A DNA stretch of 8,044 nt from Aquimarina sp. (GCA_002697475.1 NZVW01000152.1:2668-10711), one strand, 5' to 3'. Shown: positions 1 to 6,579, numbered from the stretch's first letter. Made by a program: numbers and translations. Notes: generated by a model not told the origin, from the sequence alone.

Positions 1-789
1 GTAATTCTGGGAATCCCTATCGATGTTCTGGGTGGTAATGAAGGAATCTGTAAAGAGATCATAGATAACAATGAAGCCTGGAGGAATATGTACACTAACG
101 TAAAAAGTATTCCTACGATGTCCATGCAATTATGGATCAAACCTAATCTGAAAGAGCTGGGGATGAATCTGCCGGATTGGGGATTCCCTGAAGGTTCTTT
201 ACCTAACCTTGTTACTTACGCTGACCCTCAGTATTCTTTTATTGATATGTCACAGGTTTTACCCTATGAGGATTGGCAAGGAAATGAGCCGGGAGTACTA
301 ATTTACTATACAGGCTCGTTTTTAGACCCTGAAGTTATACCACCTTTCTCTGATCATAATTATCCACATGAACAATTAGAACGCATTATGCGTGTATCAG
401 AGCAATGGCTACGTGATAAAATGGGCTGGTTCTTTAAAAATGCTACCACATTAGAATATCCTGAAGGGATGCGACTCGATGTAATACACGATTTCTCAGG
501 AGAAGCTAAAACAGATTATGGAAGACTGAAAACTCAATTTTTTAGAGCCAATGTAAATCCTACGGATCGCTATACGCTATCTCTACCGGGGTCCAACAAA
601 TATCGTCTTAAAGCTAATGAATCTGGTTTTGACAACTTGATCATAACCGGAGACTGGATTAACTTCGGTGTTAACGTAGGCTACTATGAAGGAGCAATTG
701 TTTCTGGATTACAAGCCGGACAGGCGGTTAGAGACAAACTAGGGTTACCTAGTGAAACAGCAATTTTTAATGGAGTAAAGTTGAAATAA
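1..789 (+). CDS. FAD-dependent oxidoreductase (amine oxidase / NAD(P)-binding Rossmann type), C-terminal part
   Basis: The reading frame is open from the first base, so the N-terminus with the GxGxxG dinucleotide-binding loop lies outside the window and 262 C-terminal residues remain. The best signature is near the end, at visible residues about 212-245: hydrophobic LIITGDW, then a glycine-rich stretch, then YYEGAIVSGLQAGQAVR. This is the usual C-terminal FAD contact (GD followed by EGA..SG..AA) of flavin amine oxidases, carotenoid desaturases and protoporphyrinogen-oxidase-like enzymes, in which the helix caps the flavin. The internal ATG at position 88 is not the true start, because in-frame protein-like sequence continues upstream of it. 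The substrate cannot be read from this part. The gene ends at a TAA followed 25 nt later by a strong terminator, so it is the last gene of its unit and is not co-transcribed with the dab genes. The fold assignment is fairly sure; the reaction is unknown. Confidence 0.8.
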   Translation, partial: VILGIPIDVLGGNEGICKEIIDNNEAWRNMYTNVKSIPTMSMQLWIKPNLKELGMNLPDWGFPEGSLPNLVTYADPQYSFIDMSQVLPYEDWQGNEPGVLIYYTGSFLDPEVIPPFSDHNYPHEQLERIMRVSEQWLRDKMGWFFKNATTLEYPEGMRLDVIHDFSGEAKTDYGRLKTQFFRANVNPTDRYTLSLPGSNKYRLKANESGFDNLIITGDWINFGVNVGYYEGAIVSGLQAGQAVRDKLGLPSETAIFNGVKLK

Positions 790-814
790 CAACTTTTAAA
801 GTCATAAAATGATC

Positions 815-850
815 ATCCCTAAATGCGATTATGTATTTAGGGATTTTTTT
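815..850 (+). terminator. Intrinsic terminator after the oxidoreductase gene
   Basis: Perfect 10-bp arms, ATCCCTAAAT (815-824) and ATTTAGGGAT (835-844), enclose a 10-nt loop and run directly into seven T residues (844-850). It lies 25 nt after the oxidoreductase stop codon and separates that gene from the dab operon. Confidence 0.9.
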
Positions 851-1252
851 ATCTTATTAAAGATAAAATCTTCTTTTTATTCAAAAATAAGCCCCTCTTT
901 TGGGTCTAATAATTCTAAAATTATAATTTCTTTTAACAAAAATTCTTCCTGTTTACAGAAATTATGGGTATCAATTACACAAAGATTTGAAATCTGCGAT
1001 CTTATCTTCAGAAAAAACCAAGGGTTTATCTAATACTTCAAGAAAAATACTTTAAACAATTGACATTATGTTTTTTATAATTTAAAATTTATAATATAAA
1101 CATATGATGTATTAGCAGGACATCTCGATTCAAAGTTTAAAAACATAAATAATATTAATGCTTGTCATAAAATAAATAAATAAAAATATATGCTTCTTAT
1201 GTATAATCTTTGTCACCGATTTATAAACAGTTAAACCTTTAAAACTAAGTAA
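851..1252. other. AT-rich intergenic region with no supported gene
   Basis: About 400 bases between the terminator and the first gene of the dab operon. A plus-strand open frame (809-1033) crosses the terminator, has low-complexity composition and no family resemblance, so it is not called. Positions 1051-1200 are extremely AT-rich, with runs such as ATAAATAAATAAA near 1170-1183. Minus-strand frames of about 25-45 codons exist between 877 and 1050 but lack starts. The last 50 bases probably hold the operon promoter and leader. Confidence 0.6.
1202..1212 (+). promoter_or_regulatory. Candidate -7 region for the dab operon
   Basis: The sequence TATAATCTTTG combines a TATAAT hexamer with a TTTG. 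It resembles the Bacteroidota -7 element TAnnTTTG, but with one extra base between TA and TTTG. It sits about 40 nt before the ATG at 1253, giving a plausible leader of about 35 nt. No clear -33 TTG lies at the expected 17-23 nt spacing, and the region is AT-rich enough for chance matches, so this is only a candidate. Confidence 0.3.
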
Positions 1253-1582
1253 ATGGAAACACAAGAATTAACAAGAACCGAATCACAGGTTAACAAACAA
1301 AACGGTAAAACCCAGAAAATTGAATTGGTAAAGGGCGAGTTTACTCCTTCTGAAGCCTCTCACGTTGTCAACAGCTTAATTAATGAAAAGATCAATTTTC
1401 ACAAATTACAGCGCTTACAGGTTTGGGAAGCTGATCATGGGTGTAAAACAGACAATCTGGATTGCCGTATTGAAGAGTTAGAAAAAGAAAAAGAGATCGC
1501 TCGTGACTTTATTAGTAAAATGAGAAACTCTGGAAAGAACCTGAAAATAAGCGGTACACTACACATTAGTATAGCCGAGTAA
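1253..1582 (+). CDS. Unrecognised 109-aa soluble protein, first gene of the dab operon
   Basis: I cannot assign a named family. The protein is small, charged and without signal peptide or membrane segment, so it should be cytoplasmic. Residues 1-22 are polar and probably disordered. Residues 23-30 (KIELVKGEF) look like a beta strand. Residues 31-56 (TPSEASHVV... to HKLQRLQ) and 68-92 (DNLDCRIEELEKEKEIARDF) are two strongly helical segments, the second of coiled-coil character. Residues 96-107 (NLKISGTLHISI) look like a final strand. The beta-helix-helix-beta order suggests a compact domain, perhaps an oligomer. Cysteines 64 and 71 lie between the helices. The gene follows a roughly 400-nt AT-rich spacer and is 28 nt ahead of the next gene, so it is probably the first gene transcribed with dabB-dabA. 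The start is the only reasonable ATG, preceded by an A-rich leader without a Shine-Dalgarno sequence. A role as a DAB accessory or regulator is inferred from position only. Confidence 0.8.
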   Translation: METQELTRTESQVNKQNGKTQKIELVKGEFTPSEASHVVNSLINEKINFHKLQRLQVWEADHGCKTDNLDCRIEELEKEKEIARDFISKMRNSGKNLKISGTLHISIAE

Positions 1583-1610
1583 TCAAATTTTCAATTTAAA
1601 AACACCTGTA

Positions 1611-1862
1611 ATGGAAATCTTAAAAACAAAGATCTTACCTTTTTTCGCATTGACAGTACTACTTTTCTTTATAACCCTATCTTTTAAATATAACCAATTC
1701 CTGTTCACAGAAATTCTTATCTGTTCATTAATTGTAGGGTGCCTGATATTTATTAAATCACAATCTAAAGTAAAGAGAACTAGTAGCTCAACCCGTGAGA
1801 CTATCCATAATAAAGTAACAAAAAAAGAACTTTCCAATGCATACAGTGAGCAATACTCATAA
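1611..1862 (+). CDS. Small two-helix membrane protein upstream of and overlapping dabB
   Basis: An 83-residue protein with two hydrophobic segments, at about 8-25 and 31-49, joined by a very short turn (KYNQF), followed by a basic, polar tail of about 34 residues (KSQSKVKR ... YSEQYS). Positive charges on the tail predict a helical hairpin with both ends in the cytoplasm. No family is recognised. The stop codon lies 26 nt inside dabB, and the gap to the preceding gene is 28 nt, so all these genes are probably on one transcript and dabB translation may be coupled to this gene. An opposite-strand frame covers the same DNA, but it lacks operon context and protein-like character, so the plus-strand call is preferred. 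By position and membrane topology it could be a small extra subunit of the DAB complex; this is inference, with no sequence motif behind it. Confidence 0.7.
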   Translation: MEILKTKILPFFALTVLLFFITLSFKYNQFLFTEILICSLIVGCLIFIKSQSKVKRTSSSTRETIHNKVTKKELSNAYSEQYS

Positions 1863-3306
1863 CGGCAATGTGCTTAAGGACACGCCAGCAAAAACACCGC
1901 TGTCATATAAAATAGTTTCAGTAGTGTTATGGACTTTATTCGCATCCGGACTGTTATATATAGGATTTAATTTTACCCAATTACCATCTATAGCTATTGC
2001 TGACATATTTCATATTAATGGCTTTACCATACTGATATGGACAACCGTGCTGTTTTTTAGCGCAGTGATAACCAGTTATGCAGGTAATTATCTCAATGGT
2101 TTTAAATATCAAAATCAGTTTTTACTGAAATCTATGGGATTTACGATCTCGGTAATGCTATTAGTAATGTCTAACCATATTGTGCCATTACTTATGAGTT
2201 GGTTACTTATGGCCATATTTATGTCGCAACTCATAGGAGTCAATAAAACCTGGGGAGAAGCTCGTGAAGCATCAAAATTCACATTCAGATATTTTCTAAC
2301 AGGAACTTTATTGCTAACCGCAGGACTACTTTTACCAGCATTTTATAGTACTACATTTACGGTAAGAGGGCTAGGTGAAATATTCTTACTACTACCTATG
2401 TACATTGTTGTACCCTCAGCGATTCTGATAATGACTGCGGCCATTGTACAATCTGCTATTTATCCCTTTCATAGATGGTTGTTGTCTGCAATGACAGCGC
2501 CAACTCCAGCATCTGCATTAATGCACGCAGGTTTTGTAAACGGGTCGGGAATTCTACTCGCTTTATTTGCTACTGTTCTATTTGCATCAAAAATGATGGA
2601 TGTTCTATTCATCATTGGTAGCTTAACAGCTATTATAGCTCAGTTTACTAAACTACTCCAGGTCAATGTGAAGCATAAACTAGCTTGCTCCACGATTGCA
2701 CAAATGGGATTTATGATTATGCAATGTGGATTAGGATTTTTCAATGCTGCAGTAGCGCATCTCATACTTCACGGATTCTATAAAGCGTACCTGTTTCTTT
2801 CTTCAGGAGAGGAAATTGCGCAGACTAATCCTCAAAAATCCTTGCATATCAGTATAAAGCCCTTACAAGCGATTATAGTGTTAATATCCGGATTGTTAGG
2901 TGCAGGACTATTTGCCCTTTGGACCGGAAAAGGCACGAGCCTAAATAGTAGTGTTTTCTTAACGCTAATTGTGGCTATTACTGTAGGACAAGCAACGTAC
3001 AATATTGTGAAGGAACGCAGCTTATCCGTGCTGCAAAAAGCTTTGATAACCCCTGTCCTATTTACTACAGGTATCGGTTTATATGCTTTAATGTTTAATG
3101 GGGTTACAATCCTTATGGCGGATATGCCTATGATAGCTAACGCCACTCCTTTAACCTGGACACAAGCTATTTTTGGTATCATCTTCCTAATCGGATTCTT
3201 TATTATGAAATTAGGCGGTTATCAAAGATTACCCTGGTTGTATGTTCAACTGATGAACTTATCACAACCTCATAAAAACACAGTTTTAATGTATAAATCA
3301 AAATAA
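1837..3306 (+). CDS. dabB: DabB, proton-channel (NuoL/MrpA-like) subunit of the DAB inorganic-carbon pump
   Basis: This 489-aa polytopic protein belongs to the Proton_antipo_M family of complex I and Mrp antiporter membrane subunits. The diagnostic block is at residues 205-240: QSAIYPFHRWLLSAMTAPTP, followed by ASALMHAGFV, the counterpart of the NuoL PFHxWLPDAMxxPTPVSALIHA signature. It is followed by VKHKLACSTIAQMGFM (278-293) and HLILHGFYKAYLFLSSGE (308-325), which hold the lysines and histidines (H230, K279, K281, H308, H312, K316) of the proton path. It is much shorter than NuoL (about 600 aa), as DabB proteins are, and lacks the long lateral helix. Membrane segments begin near residue 24, after a polar N-terminus. 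The ATG at 1837 overlaps the preceding gene by 26 nt; no other ATG precedes the first helix, though a GTG at 1846 is possible. dabA begins one base after its stop. That pairing with a DUF2309 gene, rather than with nuo or mrp genes, fixes the call as DabB. It is expected to bring cation flow to DabA at the inner membrane. Confidence 0.95.
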   Translation: MHTVSNTHNGNVLKDTPAKTPLSYKIVSVVLWTLFASGLLYIGFNFTQLPSIAIADIFHINGFTILIWTTVLFFSAVITSYAGNYLNGFKYQNQFLLKSMGFTISVMLLVMSNHIVPLLMSWLLMAIFMSQLIGVNKTWGEAREASKFTFRYFLTGTLLLTAGLLLPAFYSTTFTVRGLGEIFLLLPMYIVVPSAILIMTAAIVQSAIYPFHRWLLSAMTAPTPASALMHAGFVNGSGILLALFATVLFASKMMDVLFIIGSLTAIIAQFTKLLQVNVKHKLACSTIAQMGFMIMQCGLGFFNAAVAHLILHGFYKAYLFLSSGEEIAQTNPQKSLHISIKPLQAIIVLISGLLGAGLFALWTGKGTSLNSSVFLTLIVAITVGQATYNIVKERSLSVLQKALITPVLFTTGIGLYALMFNGVTILMADMPMIANATPLTWTQAIFGIIFLIGFFIMKLGGYQRLPWLYVQLMNLSQPHKNTVLMYKSK

Positions 3307-3307
3307 T

Positions 3308-5689
3308 ATGAATCCAGCTATCCTAAGTAGTATCGATAAAGCTTCAAAAGTTATAGGAAAAACCTGGCCATTATACACTTTTGTAGCATCTAATCCTTTA
3401 TCAGGATACGAAAACAGTTCTTTTAAAGAAGCTATACTGCTTGCGCAAAAGTATTTTAATGCAAATGTCTTTCCTAAAGCTGAAATGTATCGAAAAGCCT
3501 ACGAAAAAGGCGAGATTGATCACCAAATACTTGAAAGACTGTTACAGCAGGAGCAATTTATAGAATCCCCTGAAACTTATCTGCAATACATTGAGCTAGA
3601 AAGTCATTCTGAGTTTAAAAACCCAAACCACGAACTGGATCGTATTATGGCTAAATGGTTAGCAGCATTTATGGACGAAGGATTAGCTGAGTGGGAAATG
3701 CCTTTTAAAAGTGAAGGTTTTTATGAAGCCTGGAGATATCTTGTCTTATATGATAAAGAGTCTGGTATTCGTTCCATAACCGATATTCCTAAAACCAGTC
3801 TGGATGCATTGAATTCGATACTTGCTGACTACCCTGAAGAGGAATATACTGAGATACTGACCTATCATTTAGCAGCTTTACCCGGATGGACAGGCTATAT
3901 TAACCATAGACAAGAGTCAAATTCAGAATGGCAGCAAAAATATCCCATAAATCATTCAGATTATTTAGCTGCAAGATTATTAACTGCTAAAAGTCTGGGG
4001 TTAAGCATCACACCAGAAAAGAATACATCCGGCGATACGACAACTTTGATTAAACTTCAATACATATGGTTAAAGGCCTGGGAACAAAGTTGGCAAAACC
4101 AGTTGGTAACCACGCTTAGTAAAGAAGCAAAAAACACCACTTTAGATGCTGACAACTCGCTACCTGGAGCACAGTTTGTCTTTTGTATAGATACAAGATC
4201 TGAACATATAAGAAGACACGTTGAAGCCAGCGGAAATTACGAAACCTATGGTTACGCAGGTTTTTTTGGGATAGCAATGGACTATGAAAATATGGAAGAC
4301 GGGATCGTTAGAAAATCCTGCCCTCCTATCGTAGGCTCAGCATATAAGGTATCTGAAAAAGCACAGGTAAATGCAAAACATAAAGTTCAACAATATCAAA
4401 GCAAGTTGGATTTTAAGAAGTTTAAAGCGTACTTCTTAAAGCGAATGAAAAATATGTTGCCATCAGCTTTTGGCTACGTAGAAGGATCAGGACTGTTTTA
4501 CGGAATCAACCTGGTTGCCAAAACACTAATCCCTGGTAAGCTGTATCAATCCGTAAAAATGGAGTCTATAGAAATGACTTCGATTTGCGAGCCTGATATG
4601 CATCATTATTATAAGGATAGTACAGGTATTCCTCTGGAAGAAAAAGTAGCTATTGTTAAATCAGGATTTGATTTGATGGGATGGCAACACTTTGCAAAAT
4701 TAGTGCTCTTTGTAGGTCACGGAAGCCATACCGCCAATAATCCGTTTGGCTCAAGTCTGGATTGTGGTGCCTGTGCTGCCAGTCCTGGGAGACATAATGC
4801 CAGAACTCTTGCGAAACTTGCCAACGAAAAAGAAGTAAGACAGGTCTTGAACGAAAAATACGGCAAAAATATCCCGGAAGACACAATTTTTATAGGCGCT
4901 GAGCATAATACAACTACTGATGAAATTGTACTTTTTGATTCAGAAATTCCGGCATCCTACAAAGAGGATTTAAGGACTTTAAAAGTAAATCTTATCAAAG
5001 CTCAGGAATCCTCTGCTGCAGAGCGTCTTGGTGTATTGGGCAGCGCTATTAAAACAGCTGAACAAAAAGCCAACAACTGGTCAGAAATACGTCCTGAATG
5101 GGGACTTGCCAAAAATGCGGGATTCATAGTAGCACCAAGAAGATTAACCAAGAATATGCATCTGGATAGCAGATGTTTCTTACACTCATACAATTGGGAG
5201 CTAGATACAGAAGGAAAAGCTCTTGAAGGCATTATGCAGGGACCTATGGTGGTAACACAGTGGATTAATAATCATTATTACTTCTCTACCGTGGATAATG
5301 AAACCTTTGGAGGAGGATCTAAAATAACACATAACATCACAGGAAAATTCGGAGTTGTACAGGGTAATGGTGGAGACTTAAAAATGGGGTTACCTCTTCA
5401 ATCTGTTTATGGATCAGATGAAGAGTTGTACCATAAGCCTTTGCGCTTATCAGTTATGATACAGGCACCTATGGCAAAAGTTTCAGAAATACTTGTCCGA
5501 AATGAAAACCTCAGGACATTACTTGATAATGAATGGATATATCTGATGGTTATGGATCCTACACAAAACAACACTATTTTAAAGTACAGAAAATCTATTC
5601 AATGGGATCGAATCTCAGACACCATAGTTACGAAATCAGATGCTCATAAAGTATCAAAAGAAAAATTGGTAGCAGAATTCTCTTTATAA
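3308..5689 (+). CDS. dabA: DabA, DUF2309 carbonic-anhydrase-like subunit of the DAB inorganic-carbon pump
   Basis: This is a full-length, 793-aa member of DUF2309/UPF0753. Together with DabB it is known to hydrate CO2 vectorially and accumulate bicarbonate in the cytoplasm. The beta-carbonic-anhydrase-like zinc site is complete: C293 and D295 in FCIDTRSEHIRRH (292-304), H471 in LFVGHGSHTANNPF (467-480), and C486 in LDCGACAASPGRHNAR (484-499). The H-to-C spacing of 15 equals that reported for Halothiobacillus DabA2 (H524, C539), and the C-x-D-x-R pattern is kept, with R297. The N-terminal FVASNPLSGYE (25-35) and the PGWTGYI motif (192-198) are also family hallmarks. There is no signal peptide or clear membrane helix; the protein should be peripheral, held at the cytoplasmic face by DabB. 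The ATG lies one base after the dabB stop, so translation is probably coupled. A terminator 20 nt downstream ends the operon. No LysR-type regulator or Rubisco gene is nearby, in line with a heterotroph using bicarbonate for anaplerosis; that physiological role is inferred. Confidence 0.97.
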   Translation: MNPAILSSIDKASKVIGKTWPLYTFVASNPLSGYENSSFKEAILLAQKYFNANVFPKAEMYRKAYEKGEIDHQILERLLQQEQFIESPETYLQYIELESHSEFKNPNHELDRIMAKWLAAFMDEGLAEWEMPFKSEGFYEAWRYLVLYDKESGIRSITDIPKTSLDALNSILADYPEEEYTEILTYHLAALPGWTGYINHRQESNSEWQQKYPINHSDYLAARLLTAKSLGLSITPEKNTSGDTTTLIKLQYIWLKAWEQSWQNQLVTTLSKEAKNTTLDADNSLPGAQFVFCIDTRSEHIRRHVEASGNYETYGYAGFFGIAMDYENMEDGIVRKSCPPIVGSAYKVSEKAQVNAKHKVQQYQSKLDFKKFKAYFLKRMKNMLPSAFGYVEGSGLFYGINLVAKTLIPGKLYQSVKMESIEMTSICEPDMHHYYKDSTGIPLEEKVAIVKSGFDLMGWQHFAKLVLFVGHGSHTANNPFGSSLDCGACAASPGRHNARTLAKLANEKEVRQVLNEKYGKNIPEDTIFIGAEHNTTTDEIVLFDSEIPASYKEDLRTLKVNLIKAQESSAAERLGVLGSAIKTAEQKANNWSEIRPEWGLAKNAGFIVAPRRLTKNMHLDSRCFLHSYNWELDTEGKALEGIMQGPMVVTQWINNHYYFSTVDNETFGGGSKITHNITGKFGVVQGNGGDLKMGLPLQSVYGSDEELYHKPLRLSVMIQAPMAKVSEILVRNENLRTLLDNEWIYLMVMDPTQNNTILKYRKSIQWDRISDTIVTKSDAHKVSKEKLVAEFSL

Positions 5690-5709
5690 TTTAGTATAGT
5701 GTTAATTAA

Positions 5710-5744
5710 AAGACCATTTCAAGTTGAAGTGGTCTTCTTTTTTT
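5710..5744 (+). terminator. Intrinsic terminator of the dab operon
   Basis: A 12-bp stem, AAGACCATTTCA (5710-5721) with TGAAGTGGTCTT (5725-5736), including one G-U wobble, closes on a 3-nt loop. It is followed by C and seven T residues (5738-5744). It begins 20 nt after the dabA stop codon. Confidence 0.92.
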
Positions 5745-5816
5745 GCAGATGCTACAATTCATCCTTCTTATATAACAGTTGAGAGGTAAAGACTTTATTT
5801 AACTGTATTCTCCGCA

Positions 5817-5824
5817 TAGTTTTG
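5817..5824 (+). promoter_or_regulatory. -7 box (TAGTTTTG) of the DUF2306 gene
   Basis: An exact match to the Bacteroidota -7 element TAnnTTTG, ending 13 nt before the ATG at 5838. The expected transcription start would leave a leader of only about 6-10 nt, so the transcript would be nearly leaderless. The -33 element is weak: a CTTTA at about 5793-5797, at roughly 20-nt spacing, is the best candidate. An independent promoter fits the terminator just upstream. Confidence 0.5.
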
Positions 5825-5837
5825 TGAAAAAAAAATT

Positions 5838-6335
5838 ATGCCACACGATTTAATTGGTTGGATTCATACCATCGCTGCATTAATTTCTCTCATTACAGGA
5901 AGTATTGTATTGATACTGAATAAAGGAAGTTTAGCACACGTAATTATTGGAAGAATATATGTAATTGCAATGCTTGTTGTTTGTTCCACATCCTTTATGA
6001 TTTACAGAGTCCATGGAAATTTCAACGTTCTGCACTTTTTTGCTTTGATAAGTACCGTTACCCTTATGTTTGGAATGCTCTCTTTATATCTTAAGAAACC
6101 AGATTCATCATACATACTCTGGCATTTAAGTTGGATGTATTGGTCTGTAATTGGACTTTATTGCGCATTTTCTGCCGAAATTTTTACAAGAATACCATCA
6201 ATCTTAGGTTATCAGGATAACTATGGAATTTTTTATGCATTAATAGGTATTTCTTCTGGCCTTGTTGGAATGATAGGCGCCAGAAAGTTTAAGAAACTAA
6301 AAAAAACCTGGGAGATTCAATATACCTATAATTAG
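5838..6335 (+). CDS. DUF2306-type multipass membrane protein
   Basis: This 165-aa protein has about five hydrophobic segments, near residues 8-28, 36-56, 64-86, 92-115 and 130-148, and a basic C-terminal tail (ARKFKKLKK). The start, GWIHTIAALISLITGSIVL, then a polar turn and AHVIIGRIYVIAM (33-45), matches my recollection of the DUF2306 pattern, a predicted inner-membrane family of unknown function common in Bacteroidota. Histidines 10, 34, 66 and 96, and the GR pair at 38-39, lie at helix edges and might bind a cofactor or metal; that is speculation. The gene has a terminator upstream and its own -7 box, so it is probably monocistronic and not part of the dab operon. The ATG is preceded by an A9 run rather than a Shine-Dalgarno sequence, and no better start exists. 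I am fairly sure it is a real gene and moderately sure of the family. Confidence 0.8.
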   Translation: MPHDLIGWIHTIAALISLITGSIVLILNKGSLAHVIIGRIYVIAMLVVCSTSFMIYRVHGNFNVLHFFALISTVTLMFGMLSLYLKKPDSSYILWHLSWMYWSVIGLYCAFSAEIFTRIPSILGYQDNYGIFYALIGISSGLVGMIGARKFKKLKKTWEIQYTYN

Positions 6336-6342
6336 TTTTACG

Positions 6343-6462
6343 TTATTTTTTGGGAATGTTTCCCAGAGAGGATAAAAATTCTTCAGTGCTTAGTTCAACG
6401 TTTGTGGTTTTAATCCTTTCTTGAAATCGATATAGATATGAAAAATAAAAAGAACTACCAAT
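6343..6462 (-). pseudogene. Possible degraded C-terminal gene fragment
   Basis: On the minus strand a 39-codon frame runs from a stop upstream (complement of 6463-6465) to a TAA at 6345-6343. It has no ATG start. The last part, YRFQERIKTTNVELSTEEF followed by LSSLGNIPKK, has balanced, protein-like composition (charged helix, then GNIPKK end), unlike translations of the neighbouring AT-rich DNA. It resembles the tail of a real protein cut off from its beginning, such as a regulator or transposase, but no family is recognised. A chance open frame of this length cannot be excluded. Confidence 0.25.
6351..6365. repeat. Short perfect palindrome TGGGAA-TGT-TTCCCA
   Basis: Six-bp arms with a 3-nt loop, 15 nt after the DUF2306 stop. 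A T-run precedes rather than follows it on the plus strand, and on the minus strand it is followed by A residues, so it is not a classical intrinsic terminator in either direction. It may still stabilise the 3' end of the DUF2306 mRNA. Confidence 0.4.
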
Positions 6463-6501
6463 TTAGGCAGTTTTCTTAGATTCAAATTGTTATTAACTAT
6501 A

Positions 6502-6543
6502 AAAATAGTTTAATTACTAAAAATATAGTCATTAAACTATTTT
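6502..6543. repeat. Long AT-rich inverted repeat, candidate operator upstream of the amidohydrolase gene
   Basis: Perfect 13-bp arms, AAAATAGTTTAAT (6502-6514) and ATTAAACTATTTT (6531-6543). After one mismatch the pairing continues with ACTA (6516-6519) and TAGT (6526-6529), leaving a 6-nt core. A further partial copy of the half-site, TTAACTAT, lies at 6493-6500, so the unit TTAAACTAT occurs three times in alternating orientation. The repeat ends 3 nt before the -7 box and covers the place where a -33 element should be. That position is typical of a repressor or activator site; the regulator is unknown. Confidence 0.6.
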
Positions 6544-6546
6544 ATC

Positions 6547-6554
6547 TATATTTG
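6547..6554 (+). promoter_or_regulatory. -7 box (TATATTTG) of the amidohydrolase gene
   Basis: An exact match to TAnnTTTG, 25 nt before the ATG at 6580, giving an expected leader of about 20 nt. No TTG is present at the -33 position, which is occupied by the second half of the long inverted repeat. This suggests that the promoter may need an activator or be controlled at that repeat. Confidence 0.6.
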
Positions 6555-6579
6555 TAACTGTTTAAAGCTAAACTCTTTT

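Noticed and set aside
809..1033. Plus-strand 74-codon open frame after the oxidoreductase gene
   Set aside because: It begins upstream of and runs through the strong terminator at 815-850, is rich in Ile, Phe, Ser, Asn and Lys as expected from AT-rich noncoding DNA, and shows no domain-like pattern.
877..1050. Minus-strand frames ending in LLDPKEGLIFE and in FSEDKIADFKSLCN
   Set aside because: Both are short, lack start codons and overlap each other in different frames. They could be gene remnants, but in DNA this AT-rich nothing sets them apart from chance.
1060..1095. TTGACA at 1060-1065 with TATAAT at 1076 and 1090 as a sigma-70-like promoter
   Set aside because: The spacings of 10 and 24 nt do not fit, the Bacteroidota primary sigma factor uses a different consensus, and TATAAT is expected by chance in this AT-rich DNA.
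1583..1837. Minus-strand 84-codon frame opposite the small membrane gene
   Set aside because: It runs against the operon, ends abutting the preceding gene's stop, and its hydrophobic residues mirror the plus-strand helices. The plus-strand frame has the operon position and the coherent topology.
2832..3182. Minus-strand 116-codon frame inside dabB
   Set aside because: It lies wholly within a recognised conserved gene and looks like an antisense shadow.
4656..5232. Two minus-strand frames of 76 codons inside dabA
   Set aside because: They are antisense to the conserved zinc-site and C-terminal regions of DabA, with no operon context of their own.
6351..6365. Palindrome considered as the terminator of the DUF2306 gene
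   Set aside because: The T-run lies before the stem rather than after it on the plus strand, and on the minus strand the stem is followed by A residues, so it fits an intrinsic terminator in neither direction.
6438..6479. Thirteen-codon plus-strand ORF (MKNKKNYQFRQFS)
   Set aside because: It is too short, has no ribosome-binding context or link to the next gene, and overlaps the possible minus-strand remnant.
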